A DNA stretch of 22,808 nt from a virus, in the IMG/VR virus record IMGVR_UViG_3300042905_000436, positions 1 to 22,808 of that record; one strand, 5' to 3'. The translations under genes and the position numbers were made by a program. Shown here piece after piece: positions 1 through 7,263 of the stretch. Every line of letters begins with the position of its first letter. Within the stretch, counting starts at the first letter, position 1. Under the pieces are notes generated by a model, which was not told where the DNA came from, made no database searches, and saw only the letters and a list, made by a program, of their open reading frames with translations.

Positions 1-14
1 GTAATAAAATTTTA

Positions 15-47
15 GGCTTTACAATTAAGATTGCTGAGTATAAAGCC
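15..47 (-). terminator. Possible hairpin downstream of uvsY
   Basis: A 7-base inverted repeat (GGCTTTA at 15-21, TAAAGCC at 41-47) encloses a second small stem, CAAT/ATTG at 22-25 and 30-33. Read on the minus strand, it lies about 35 bases past the uvsY stop and is followed by TAAAATTTTATT, a mixed A/T tract rather than a clean U tract. It may be a weak terminator or only a local fold. No start codon for a further gene is visible in bases 1-82. Confidence 0.3.
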
Positions 48-82
48 AAAAGTTATAGAACTAGACTGCAGCACAGAATTTT

Positions 83-535
83 TTAAATAGTAATATCTTC
101 CATACCTGCAGTCCTGAGACGCACCACATGGCCCATCATAAAGTTCTTACTTTCAAGGCCTTTAATTATTCCTAACCATTTATTACGAAGTAGAGCAACT
201 TCGTTAATAATGGTTTCGAAATCTACAACTTCTTGTTCGCCATCGGCATATTTTTCTGCATCTCTACTTGTCAGTGCTCTAGCGTAATTTTCTAAATATT
301 TTTGAAAGTGTCGTTTGCGGATTTTTTTAAGTTGTAGATTAAGGAAATTTAGAACTGCTTCTATTTCTTGCAATTGATTAAATCGTTGTTCAGTTATACC
401 TGGAAGTGCTGCAAGATTTTTTTCTAAATTTCCTTTAATCGTACAATCGTATTTGGCTTTATTCAGTTCATTTTCATAATAGGCAATAAACTCAGGAATA
501 TTTCCTAAGTCCTGTACGATTTGATTGTACCACAT
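83..535 (-). CDS. uvsY: UvsY-like recombination mediator
   Basis: UvsY is the recombination mediator of T4-type phages: it helps load UvsX recombinase onto single-stranded DNA coated with gp32. The protein is 150 residues against 137 in T4. Resemblance is strongest in the C-terminal half, where a charged segment near residues 91-105 (DAEKYADGE) precedes LRNKWLGIIKGLESKNF (116-132) and a short basic end. T4 UvsY has the same layout, with a lysine-rich helical N-terminal part and a C-terminal helix that mediates oligomerisation. Its ATG overlaps the stop of the upstream 75-residue gene as TAATG, so translation is probably coupled. Position two genes after uvsX supports the call, which rests on recalled family patterns, not a search. 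Confidence 0.82.
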   Translation of the reverse strand: MWYNQIVQDLGNIPEFIAYYENELNKAKYDCTIKGNLEKNLAALPGITEQRFNQLQEIEAVLNFLNLQLKKIRKRHFQKYLENYARALTSRDAEKYADGEQEVVDFETIINEVALLRNKWLGIIKGLESKNFMMGHVVRLRTAGMEDITI

Positions 536-762
536 TATTCGTCGTATTCGTCGTCATCACTATCATCAATATTGCCACTATATTCATCATAGCTTCGTTT
601 AGTATATACATCCACTGTGCCGAACTCTTTAAGTTCTTGATCGCCTAAAACATCCACTAATGTACTCATAAGAGTATCAGCAGCTTCTTGACGATCTTTA
701 CTGGGAATATATTGTTTTAGAATACTATATACTTCAGCTAAAACTTCAATATCAATTGTCAT
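535..762 (-). CDS. Conserved acidic 75-residue protein of the uvsX-uvsY operon
   Basis: This small protein has no known function. I choose the ATG at 762 because GAGG lies a few bases upstream (GTGAGGTTACCAATG); the longer reading begins with TTG at 783 inside uvsX and lacks such support. The frame overlaps the end of uvsX by 11 bases and its stop overlaps the uvsY start (TAATG), so the three genes are tightly packed and probably translationally coupled. The N-terminal part (IDIEVLAEVYSILKQYIPSK then DRQEAADTLMSTL) resembles a small protein conserved next to uvsX in cyanophages, from memory. The last ten residues are almost all acidic (DDSDDDEYDE). Such a tail could contact basic recombination proteins, but that is inference. 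Confidence 0.75.
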   Translation of the reverse strand: MTIDIEVLAEVYSILKQYIPSKDRQEAADTLMSTLVDVLGDQELKEFGTVDVYTKRSYDEYSGNIDDSDDDEYDE

Positions 763-1822
763 TGGTAACCTCACTATTTTCAATAGCAGATTGTTTGTGT
801 GGATTTTTTAATACATCTTGCATAACCTGATCCAAACATCCTGAATCGTTTCTTTCCCATTCTTTACGGAATAATTTCAATTCAGTACCATCTACTAGGC
901 TGTATTTAAGCCTATTGCCATCTTTAGTAAAATACCCTTTGCCCTCAAATAGATCTACTAGTCCACTATAGACATTCATACCTGTCTCATAAGGAATTTT
1001 AACCTGTACACTTTCAAACGGTTTAGCATACCTTGTTTTCATAATTTTACAAGCAGCACGAATACCTCTTACTTCGGAAATCTTATTACCTTCTTCATCT
1101 TCTTTTAGTTTAAGTTTTTTCATTGCCACTACAATACTACTTGCGTAGATAAAACCTTGACCACCGCTGATCTTATCATCCGGGTCAAACATGTCTTGGC
1201 TTGCGTAAGTATGATTAGTGGCCACTAGTCCAATGTTAAGATCACCAAACATATTCACACAGTTTCTTACTAAAGCGGTTAGTGCTTTGGGTTTACGACC
1301 CATATCACCTTTAAGATCACCACTATCAAATTGATTTACATCTGTAGGTGTAAGTAGCATACCTAAACTATCTAGTACAAACAATACTTTTGGCCTATCA
1401 TCTGCTGGTAGTGTTTTATATTCTTTTACAAATTCACTAATCATTTTAGCAACATCATCAATCATTGCCATGTTTAGTTTAAGCAGTTTTTTCTCAGATG
1501 TATCTACATCCAAGGCCTTAAGCCAAGCTTCGTCCAGTGCATTTTCTGTATCGATTAGCACCACATAAATGCCTTGTTGTTGTGCATTTCGCACTAAATT
1601 TCCTGCACAGATAAAGCTTTTACCTGCACCAGACTCACCTGCAAATACAGTAACTTTCCCCAATGGGACACCACGATCAAAATTACCGCTAATAAGGTAA
1701 TTCAATGCATAGTTTCCAGTACTGACCCAATCAGTGGGGTCTTTAAACCCAATACTAATTCCATCAATACTTTTGGTAATGCTTTTTCTAAATTTACTAA
1801 TATCAAATGGTTTTGTTGACAT
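752..1822 (-). CDS. uvsX: UvsX, RecA-like recombinase
   Basis: UvsX is the T4-family RecA homologue. It forms a filament on single-stranded DNA, uses ATP to pair homologous strands, and drives recombination-dependent replication and repair. The 356-residue protein has Walker A GESGAGKS at residues 62-69, the Walker B strand KVLFVLDSLGML at about 145-156, and the downstream segment GLVATNHTYAS (198-208) expected of RecA-fold ATPases. A glycine-rich ISGGQGF follows at 219-225 in the DNA-binding loop region. T4 UvsX is about 390 residues. The ATG at 1822 is preceded by GAGG at good spacing. The gene sits in the usual context, downstream of gp32 and upstream of uvsY, and its end overlaps the next gene by 11 bases. 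Confidence 0.96.
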   Translation of the reverse strand: MSTKPFDISKFRKSITKSIDGISIGFKDPTDWVSTGNYALNYLISGNFDRGVPLGKVTVFAGESGAGKSFICAGNLVRNAQQQGIYVVLIDTENALDEAWLKALDVDTSEKKLLKLNMAMIDDVAKMISEFVKEYKTLPADDRPKVLFVLDSLGMLLTPTDVNQFDSGDLKGDMGRKPKALTALVRNCVNMFGDLNIGLVATNHTYASQDMFDPDDKISGGQGFIYASSIVVAMKKLKLKEDEEGNKISEVRGIRAACKIMKTRYAKPFESVQVKIPYETGMNVYSGLVDLFEGKGYFTKDGNRLKYSLVDGTELKLFRKEWERNDSGCLDQVMQDVLKNPHKQSAIENSEVTNDN

Positions 1823-1836
1823 ATTTTATTCCTCTA

Positions 1837-2046
1837 TTACATGCCCAACTTATGTTCTTTGGGTGATACTACGATGTCTGTACGCCCAATTGCCGTTAGC
1901 CACAAATTTAAATGTTTAATAAGAACTGAATCATCTTTTGGGTTATCGAACCTAACATCAATATCCATTACTGTATCGCCGGTTTGGTCTTCCCTGCTGT
2001 TATAAATTAAAGAAAAGTTCTCATTTACTTTTGAAGTTCGTGCCAT
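1837..2046 (-). CDS. Small conserved protein between gp32 and uvsX
   Basis: This 69-residue protein has no assigned function. It has no signal peptide, membrane segment or cysteine. The middle (MDIDVRFDNPKDDSVLIK) and the segment LNLWLTAIGRTDIVV look like a compact alpha/beta fold. The start is well supported: AAAGGATAAAAAATG gives a clear ribosome binding site. That site begins right after the T-run of the terminator that follows gp32, so the gene is reached only by transcripts that read through. It is the first gene of a compact operon with uvsX, the 75-residue gene and uvsY, so a role in recombination or replication is likely by position only. Confidence 0.72.
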   Translation of the reverse strand: MARTSKVNENFSLIYNSREDQTGDTVMDIDVRFDNPKDDSVLIKHLNLWLTAIGRTDIVVSPKEHKLGM

Positions 2047-2056
2047 TTTTTATCCT

Positions 2057-2082
2057 TTAAAAAAGGGCGTATAAACGCCCTT
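2057..2082 (-). terminator. Rho-independent terminator after gp32
   Basis: An 8-bp perfect stem (AAGGGCGT at 2063-2070 with ACGCCCTT at 2075-2082) closes a 4-base loop. On the minus strand it is followed by a run of six T (2064-2059, the first two also in the stem). It lies 9 bases past the gp32 stop. The next gene's Shine-Dalgarno starts immediately after the T-run, so the element separates abundant gp32 transcripts from the lower-level uvsX operon. Confidence 0.88.
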
Positions 2083-2091
2083 GTGCTGCTA

Positions 2092-3126
2092 TTATTGTTT
2101 TTGCCTATTGCGAATCATTGCTAAAATATCTTCAGCTCGTTGACTGCTGGATTTAGCTGGCTTAACAACTGGATCAGGATCAAATGGGGGATCTTCATCT
2201 TCGTCTACTGATACTGGAGCGGTCACTGTAGTTTTAGGAGTAACGCGAGCAGTTGCTACTGGTTTAATAACTGTTTCTGGTTCATCATCTACATCTACTG
2301 CAGTTGCAGTTGTACTGGTTGAGCTAGAATTAGTATTAAGGTTAACTCCCATTGGTTTAAAATGGCTTGCCCATTTCATTTGATATGGTTCACCGTTCAC
2401 ACTTGCTTCAAACATTTCTTTCATAATCGCCAAATCATTGGCCTCAGGCCGTTTAGGCAAAAAGTCAGATAGATTATAAAGTCCAAACTTTTCAATAGCT
2501 TCGCGTTCTTGTGCAGTTAGTGCGGATTCTTTACGAGCCCAAGTGCTAGTATTATAATCAGCATAACCTGCTTTACTAATCTTTTTAATATTGAAATCAA
2601 GTCCAGCATCATAATCTGTAGGTAGATTTTCTAGTTCTGGATCCATAAGTGCATTTTTAATTAGGTTAAAAATCTGACTACTAATTACAAACCTACGGAT
2701 AGGATTTTCAGGCTGTTTGTCATCTGACAAAGGATTGTCCCTTACAAATCCTTGAAATAGATATGAACGCTTTTTCCAATATTTACGACCCATATCCTCA
2801 AGATTTGGATCTTTAAACCAAGTACGAACCTCAGCAAGAATAGGACAGGTGTCGTTCCACATTTCTACGCAAGGAACTTGTACTGTAACTGGTTTGCTGT
2901 CTGGTTGTCCCTCAATACCCGCAAACGGCAATTTAATCATTGCTCGTTCAATCCAAAAGAAAGTATTTTTGGGATTAGCGTCTGGAAGGAATCTTACTCG
3001 TGCAATTGTATTTTCTGCAATGTTCCAATGTGCATAAATTGCATTGTCTGATACTGTTGCGGTACCACTTGAACGATCTGCTTGTGCCTGAAGTCTTGCC
3101 CTAATGTCTGCCAATGAAGTTGCCAT
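2092..3126 (-). CDS. 32: gp32-like single-stranded DNA binding protein
   Basis: gp32 coats single-stranded DNA at replication forks and in recombination, and works with UvsX and UvsY. The protein is 344 residues (T4: 301). The N-terminal part has ARVRFLPD (42-49), matching the AVIRFLPS segment of T4, then a core with PCVEMWNDTCPILAEV (85-100) where T4 has its zinc-binding loop. Cys86 and Cys94 remain, but the CPVC pattern of T4 is CPIL here, so the fourth zinc ligand is absent. An acidic and Ser/Thr-rich linker runs from about 262 to 320 (including VDEDEDPPFDPDPV), and the protein ends in a basic helix, AEDILAMIRNRQKQ. The ATG is preceded by a strong AAGGAG site. Promoter, terminator and neighbours fit high-level expression. 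Confidence 0.9.
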   Translation of the reverse strand: MATSLADIRARLQAQADRSSGTATVSDNAIYAHWNIAENTIARVRFLPDANPKNTFFWIERAMIKLPFAGIEGQPDSKPVTVQVPCVEMWNDTCPILAEVRTWFKDPNLEDMGRKYWKKRSYLFQGFVRDNPLSDDKQPENPIRRFVISSQIFNLIKNALMDPELENLPTDYDAGLDFNIKKISKAGYADYNTSTWARKESALTAQEREAIEKFGLYNLSDFLPKRPEANDLAIMKEMFEASVNGEPYQMKWASHFKPMGVNLNTNSSSTSTTATAVDVDDEPETVIKPVATARVTPKTTVTAPVSVDEDEDPPFDPDPVVKPAKSSSQRAEDILAMIRNRQKQ

Positions 3127-3134
3127 AATGTTTT

Positions 3135-3140
3135 CTCCTT
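3135..3140 (-). promoter_or_regulatory. Strong ribosome binding site of gp32
   Basis: The minus strand reads AAGGAG, 8 bases before the gp32 ATG. It is among the best Shine-Dalgarno matches seen in the window and fixes the start at 3126. Confidence 0.85.
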
Positions 3141-3184
3141 AAGATGGTCTTAATATGTGCCTAGATATATAACTGCACCTTGCA

Positions 3185-3214
3185 ATTATATAACAAATAT
3201 ATTTATCATGTCAA
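3185..3214 (-). promoter_or_regulatory. Consensus sigma70-type promoter for gp32, with an internal late-type core
   Basis: The minus strand has TTGACA (3214-3209), an 18-base spacer and TATAAT (3190-3185): both hexamers match the bacterial consensus exactly. Transcription would begin near 3178, leaving a leader of about 50 bases before the gp32 ATG. The spacer contains GATAAATA, the same core found in the two late-type promoters at 13652 and 21256. gp32 could thus be read by host polymerase early and by a modified polymerase late; the second part is inference. Confidence 0.82.
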
Positions 3215-3225
3215 TGAAAAGATAT

Positions 3226-3259
3226 AAATTTGTAATGCACAGGAGTACTATACAAATTT
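3226..3259. repeat. 9-bp inverted repeat upstream of the gp32 promoter
   Basis: AAATTTGTA at 3226-3234 is repeated inverted as TACAAATTT at 3251-3259, with a 16-base loop. It lies between the stop of the 473-residue gene and the -35 box of the gp32 promoter. It could be a weak terminator for the upstream gene, or an operator or activator site. It lacks a strong U tract. Confidence 0.4.
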
Positions 3260-3276
3260 CTTAAATAGAAATCAAA

Positions 3277-4698
3277 CTATTTGGCTAAACCCGCCAATTT
3301 TATCATATCCAAAATATTATTTTTAGATTCTTCCATTGGTCTTTGGTCTACGATTTCTCGATCGTTAGTAGTGGCACCATACAATCCATAATTATAGTTG
3401 CTAACGCCCATTTTGGGAAATTCCATGTTTGGATCTTCCGCAGCAAAGAAATCTTTGGCTCTTTCTACTTCTTCCTGGCTATCAAAAAAAACTGTACCAT
3501 CTTCAATGTTGTATAGAAAACCATTTTTGTCTAATATACTTTGAATCTTAGGATCAATATCCTCGTTGTCAAAAATATTTTCTTCAATATCAGCTTTTTG
3601 ACTTATCTGTTCAGTATTTTGTTTATCTATTGGATTGTTTTCTATTTCTTCAATTATGTCAGATGACCAATCCTCAAATTCTTGTAACTCTCGGCTTTTG
3701 GCTTTTTTATATAATTTATCAACAATAGGCAATGCTACTGTAAGTCTTTCGTCAAACACTTTTCTACTAAATTTTTCCTTTAGTTCAATTAAATCAAAAG
3801 TATTATCTGAATCTTGTTCAGGTTCCCAAAGTTCTTTATATTGGTTATATCCTCTTTGTCCTCTAAGGCTAAACAATGTTCTATGCAAATCACCATAATG
3901 ATCTATAGCAGTTTGTACCATGTTGTTTGTATCTACATCTTCAAATGTTTTTCCCCGCATATTTCTAACAAAAAATCTTAAATCATGCATTTCTTTAATG
4001 ATGGTAGTAATATGTTGGCCAAAGTCATCTTGTAAATTGCCACCATTTTTAAAATGTCTTGCTATTGCTCTTGCGCCGTTTAATGTAGTGCCTTCTGGGC
4101 ATTTAAATCGTTCACCTTCAGCAGTTTCTATAAACAAATTACCAATGTTTCTTGACCTTGCTCCAGACTGTTCAGGATCTATTTTTTTAAAATGTCTAGC
4201 AATAATTCTCACTGGACCTAAATTTTGATAGCTTGTTCTAGAAGTTCCAGTTAAACTTTCCGCTATGTCTGTTTTGTGTTTTAAGTTATCAATAGTAATA
4301 TCAGTTGTGTTTGCTTCTGGTTTTTTAGTAAAAGCAGGCCTACTCATGTTTTGATCATCGTAATCCCACAGGTTTCTAATTGCAATATCTTTTAAACCTA
4401 ATCTAAAATTCTTCCATTGCTCTTTAAGGGCTGGTGTTAAGTATTTGTCAATGTTTTCGTAATACTGAACACTAAGTTTTCCATTATGTTTTTCATCTTG
4501 TTGATCATCTGTACCGTCACTTAATGTAACCATAATCTGACTGAAATCATGGCCTTTTAAAAAAGGAAATATAAAAAGTTTAGCATCACTGGGTTTTGTT
4601 GTATCTTTTCCGTTTTCATCTTTCATCTGAAAACCATGTTGATAAACATTTGCTATTTTATCATAAACTTCTTTGGCTATTTCTTTAATAGTAATCAT
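3277..4698 (-). CDS. Conserved phage structural-type protein with GARSRNI/GERF module
   Basis: The function of this 473-residue protein is not known. Residues about 164-220 form a module I recognise from marine myophage structural proteins, also without known role: RIIARHFKKI, then SGARSRNIGNLFIE, then EGERFKCP, then LNGARAIARHFKNGG. The IARHFK hexamer thus occurs twice, 46 residues apart. Later parts are acidic and charged (about 345-400). The C-terminus ends NNILDMIKLAGLAK, a motif shared with termini of the 547- and 640-residue proteins in this window. The N-terminus (MITIKEIAKE) weakly resembles capsid-targeting leaders. It lies 30 bases after gp17. No clear Shine-Dalgarno precedes the ATG. 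A virion or head-assembly role is inferred from the shared motif and neighbours. Confidence 0.78.
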   Translation of the reverse strand: MITIKEIAKEVYDKIANVYQHGFQMKDENGKDTTKPSDAKLFIFPFLKGHDFSQIMVTLSDGTDDQQDEKHNGKLSVQYYENIDKYLTPALKEQWKNFRLGLKDIAIRNLWDYDDQNMSRPAFTKKPEANTTDITIDNLKHKTDIAESLTGTSRTSYQNLGPVRIIARHFKKIDPEQSGARSRNIGNLFIETAEGERFKCPEGTTLNGARAIARHFKNGGNLQDDFGQHITTIIKEMHDLRFFVRNMRGKTFEDVDTNNMVQTAIDHYGDLHRTLFSLRGQRGYNQYKELWEPEQDSDNTFDLIELKEKFSRKVFDERLTVALPIVDKLYKKAKSRELQEFEDWSSDIIEEIENNPIDKQNTEQISQKADIEENIFDNEDIDPKIQSILDKNGFLYNIEDGTVFFDSQEEVERAKDFFAAEDPNMEFPKMGVSNYNYGLYGATTNDREIVDQRPMEESKNNILDMIKLAGLAK

Positions 4699-4728
4699 AA
4701 TATATTATTTAGTTAATTTTTACTAAAC

Positions 4729-6294
4729 TTAAGACATTAAAAAGGGCATGGGTAGTATTAATTCTTGCTCATCTTGAGGCATTCTGTCATCTAAACTTGC
4801 ATCGAATTCTCGTATTAGCACTGCCATTCGCACTGTTAACAATAACGACATAACAAGATCATCTTTTTCCCCCAATTTAGCAGCATAACTACCTCCTGAT
4901 GCAATGAAATTTTTTAATTGGCTTACTAAAGGTTTACTGGCTAATTTTAATTTTTTGGTTTCAACTAAGTTTTTAAAAGTAGCACATACTGTAAGTTTAG
5001 ATCTGTTTGTAGTGTTAAATCCTTTTCTATATACTCTTGAAGTTCCTTGCTTTTTTGGCTCACTTAAGAAAATACCTTTAAAGTTTTCTTCGCCATATTC
5101 ATTAATTACTACCAATGCTGCTTCGCCCAAAGTGTTATTTTCCACACTGTAATATATGTGTTCTATAGATTCTATACTATCGTTTATTTCAGAACAAATC
5201 TCTGCTAATATTTTTATTTGTTGTTGGATAGGTGTTTTATTATGCTGCCATTCTGCCACTTGCTGCATGCTAGGTAATTCTAAAACTTCTATTGCACTAT
5301 AATCGCCCCCAGTGCCTAGACTAGGATCTAATGCAACAACATATGTATTACCTTTAGTAGGCTTTTTATACCATCTTACTTGACCAGTTTTATAAGCAGG
5401 GTCTATTCCTGCCATTTCTGCTAATGTTATACTGTTAATTAATGTTTCATCAAAAATAATAAATCTACAATTCATTTCGCGTTCAAAACGCTCTTCACCT
5501 AATTGAGCTTTTTGTTGTTCTGCCCATTTTTCATCTCTTTCTGGATGCTCATGCCAATAACTGCGGAAAGCCTTAAACCCATTAATACCCAATTCTGTTT
5601 CATTACCATATTCATCTTGACACTTATTAGCTAATTTCCATATTTCAGCGAATTGGTCTTCATCGCTGTTTGGTGTGCTAGTTATTATACATTTACCACC
5701 AGTTGCTAAAGTTGGGCTTATAGATGTCCAAAACTCTCGTGCTATGGTTGGTCTTACGAATGCGAATTCGTCTAAATAAAGTAAACTAATACTCATGCCT
5801 CGACCAGTATTCTCTGTAGTAGTTGTACTTACTATTCTAGAATTATTGTCAAAGTCTATACTACCTTTATTATAAGTAACTGCTCCTGCTCTAATAAAAT
5901 CGGGCACACTTTCATAACCATACCTTATTCTTTGCATAATTTCTTGTGAGCCTGTATATTTGTGGGCTGCTACTAAGATAGTGCTATCAGGCACAAACAT
6001 AGCAAACCATAATAAATACCCTGCAGCAGTGGTGCTTTTACCTGTTTGCCTTGGCATTAGGCTAATACTGTATCTGTAATTATGATAAGTTTTAACTAAT
6101 CTGTTTTGGTATTCGAATGGGGTGTACTTTAATCTACCTTTAGTAGGATGTTGTATAAAAAAATAATTTGTTAGAAAATATTCTGGCCCAGTGTTAGGAT
6201 CAGCACATTTCAAAAATTCCTTAATTTGAAATTCAGTATACGACTCTTTCTTATTAGGTTTTTTAATTAAAACTGATTCAATTGTTTTGGACAT
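4729..6294 (-). CDS. 17: Terminase large subunit gp17
   Basis: The large terminase is the packaging motor: an N-terminal ATPase pumps DNA into the prohead and a C-terminal RNase H-fold nuclease cuts the concatemer. The 521-residue protein has Walker A-type RQTGKS at 82-87 after SLMP, Walker B LLYLDE at 171-176 with the catalytic glutamate, and coupling motif TSTP at 206-209. The nuclease domain begins near VVALDPSLGTGGDYSAI (319-335, Asp323), with VENN (Glu386) and KDDLVM (Asp478/Asp479) as further metal ligands. T4 gp17 is longer, at 610 residues. It is divergent to the HNH gene across 63 bases, with only a weak ribosome site. The small subunit gp16 is about 7.4 kb away rather than adjacent. 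Confidence 0.96.
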   Translation of the reverse strand: MSKTIESVLIKKPNKKESYTEFQIKEFLKCADPNTGPEYFLTNYFFIQHPTKGRLKYTPFEYQNRLVKTYHNYRYSISLMPRQTGKSTTAAGYLLWFAMFVPDSTILVAAHKYTGSQEIMQRIRYGYESVPDFIRAGAVTYNKGSIDFDNNSRIVSTTTTENTGRGMSISLLYLDEFAFVRPTIAREFWTSISPTLATGGKCIITSTPNSDEDQFAEIWKLANKCQDEYGNETELGINGFKAFRSYWHEHPERDEKWAEQQKAQLGEERFEREMNCRFIIFDETLINSITLAEMAGIDPAYKTGQVRWYKKPTKGNTYVVALDPSLGTGGDYSAIEVLELPSMQQVAEWQHNKTPIQQQIKILAEICSEINDSIESIEHIYYSVENNTLGEAALVVINEYGEENFKGIFLSEPKKQGTSRVYRKGFNTTNRSKLTVCATFKNLVETKKLKLASKPLVSQLKNFIASGGSYAAKLGEKDDLVMSLLLTVRMAVLIREFDASLDDRMPQDEQELILPMPFLMS

Positions 6295-6301
6295 AACTTG
6301 G

Positions 6302-6330
6302 TTGTTTAAATATATATAACAGTATATAAT
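6302..6330 (+). promoter_or_regulatory. Putative promoter for the HNH gene
   Basis: The plus strand has TTGTTT (6302-6307), 17 bases, then TATAAT (6325-6330), an exact -10 hexamer at ideal spacing with a half-matching -35. It lies 27 bases before the only plus-strand gene. The same 63-base interval must also hold the gp17 promoter on the other strand; AATAAATA there resembles a T4 late core. The region is very AT-rich, so chance matches are possible. Confidence 0.5.
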
Positions 6331-6357
6331 TATTTATTTAAGATATTTGGTGTTAAC

Positions 6358-6879
6358 ATGAGTGACTGTTTACTTTTAAATCAAGATTTCAATCCTATCA
6401 GTATATTACCACTTAGTGTTATTAGTTGGCAGCATGCCATTAAATTAATGTTTATGGACAGAATTGTGGTATTAGAACACTATGATAATTGGCAAATTCA
6501 CAGTGAAAAATTAACTATAAATGTCCCCAGTGTGGCTGTCACAACGGAATATTTTTCTTTTAAAAAGTCTGCAAAGTTCAGCAGACATAATTTATTCCTA
6601 CGGGATATGTATCAATGTCAATATTGTTTAGATACTTTTAGACCATTTGATTTAACAATTGATCATGTAATACCAAGAAAGCATGGTGGTAAAACTAATT
6701 GGGAAAATTGTGTATCTGCTTGCCGAACATGCAATAGTAAAAAAGGGGCAAAGTTAATTAAGCCTAATCGTATGCCATTTAAACCAGATCATTATCATTT
6801 AATTAACAAATGGCGTGCAAGAACTGTAAAAGTGCAGCATCCAGGTTGGTACAAATACTTAGGTATTGAGCCTAATTAG
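6358..6879 (+). CDS. HNH endonuclease
   Basis: This 173-residue protein has a complete zinc-ribbon HNH nuclease site: CQYC at 87-90, the metal-binding LTIDHVIPRKHGG at 99-111 (Asp102, His103), Asn117 in WENC, and CRTCNSKKG at 122-130. The layout matches the HNH family common in bacteria and marine phages, in which LNQDFNPISILPLSVISW-type N-termini (7-24) precede RDMYQCQYC. It is the only plus-strand gene, has its own promoter-like site, and its TAG overlaps the stop of the convergent 127-residue gene by four bases. It may be a mobile (homing-type) endonuclease or a phage nuclease acting on host or competitor DNA. Location beside gp17 also allows a packaging role; the sequence does not decide. 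Confidence 0.93.
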   Translation: MSDCLLLNQDFNPISILPLSVISWQHAIKLMFMDRIVVLEHYDNWQIHSEKLTINVPSVAVTTEYFSFKKSAKFSRHNLFLRDMYQCQYCLDTFRPFDLTIDHVIPRKHGGKTNWENCVSACRTCNSKKGAKLIKPNRMPFKPDHYHLINKWRARTVKVQHPGWYKYLGIEPN

Positions 6880-7259
6880 ACGCCATATTTGTTTTTCTTA
6901 ACTGGAGCAACAGGACTTTTGGTATAGGTACTTGCAAGTTCTGAACTTTTAAAATCCCCATTATTAAGATCTTGGTAATGACTTCCTATTATTCCAAAAG
7001 CTTGTTTCAACATTTCTTGTTCTTCGGCGGTGTAGGGAAATGCTAGGTTATTTCTGCCAGCCCAGCTTTCTGCATCTACTTCTGGCTTAATATTATTTTT
7101 TCCATCGGCCACTGCAACTGCCATCATTACCCGATTTAGTTCATAAATTCTATCAGCGAAAGTATCGTCTCTAAATTTATCTAAACCAACAGTGGCATCC
7201 TGTAATCTGGCAGGAATCTTGCCTACCTTATCTTCTGTAATTATTTCTTTAATTTTCAT
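6876..7259 (-). CDS. Conserved virion-type protein with capsid-targeting-like leader
   Basis: I do not know the function of this 127-residue protein. I choose the ATG at 7259 rather than an in-frame start at 7409: it lies four bases after the stop of the 640-residue gene, and the resulting N-terminus MKIKEIITED fits the leader type of T4 internal head proteins (MKTYQEFIAEA). The body has a helical segment FADRIYELNRVMMAVAVADG (34-53) and SWAGRNNLAFPYTAEEQEM (65-83), a pattern I recall from small proteins of marine T4-like phages. It ends in a basic PVKKNKYGV. It is last in the late cluster starting at 13632 and converges on the HNH gene with overlapping stops and no visible terminator. Packaging into the head is inferred. 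Confidence 0.75.
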   Translation of the reverse strand: MKIKEIITEDKVGKIPARLQDATVGLDKFRDDTFADRIYELNRVMMAVAVADGKNNIKPEVDAESWAGRNNLAFPYTAEEQEMLKQAFGIIGSHYQDLNNGDFKSSELASTYTKSPVAPVKKNKYGV

Positions 7260-7263
7260 TATA

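Noticed and set aside
1-60. tRNA-like fold on the minus strand
   Set aside because: The 7-bp acceptor-like pairing encloses only 19 bases, and no D, anticodon or T arm with conserved bases can be drawn.
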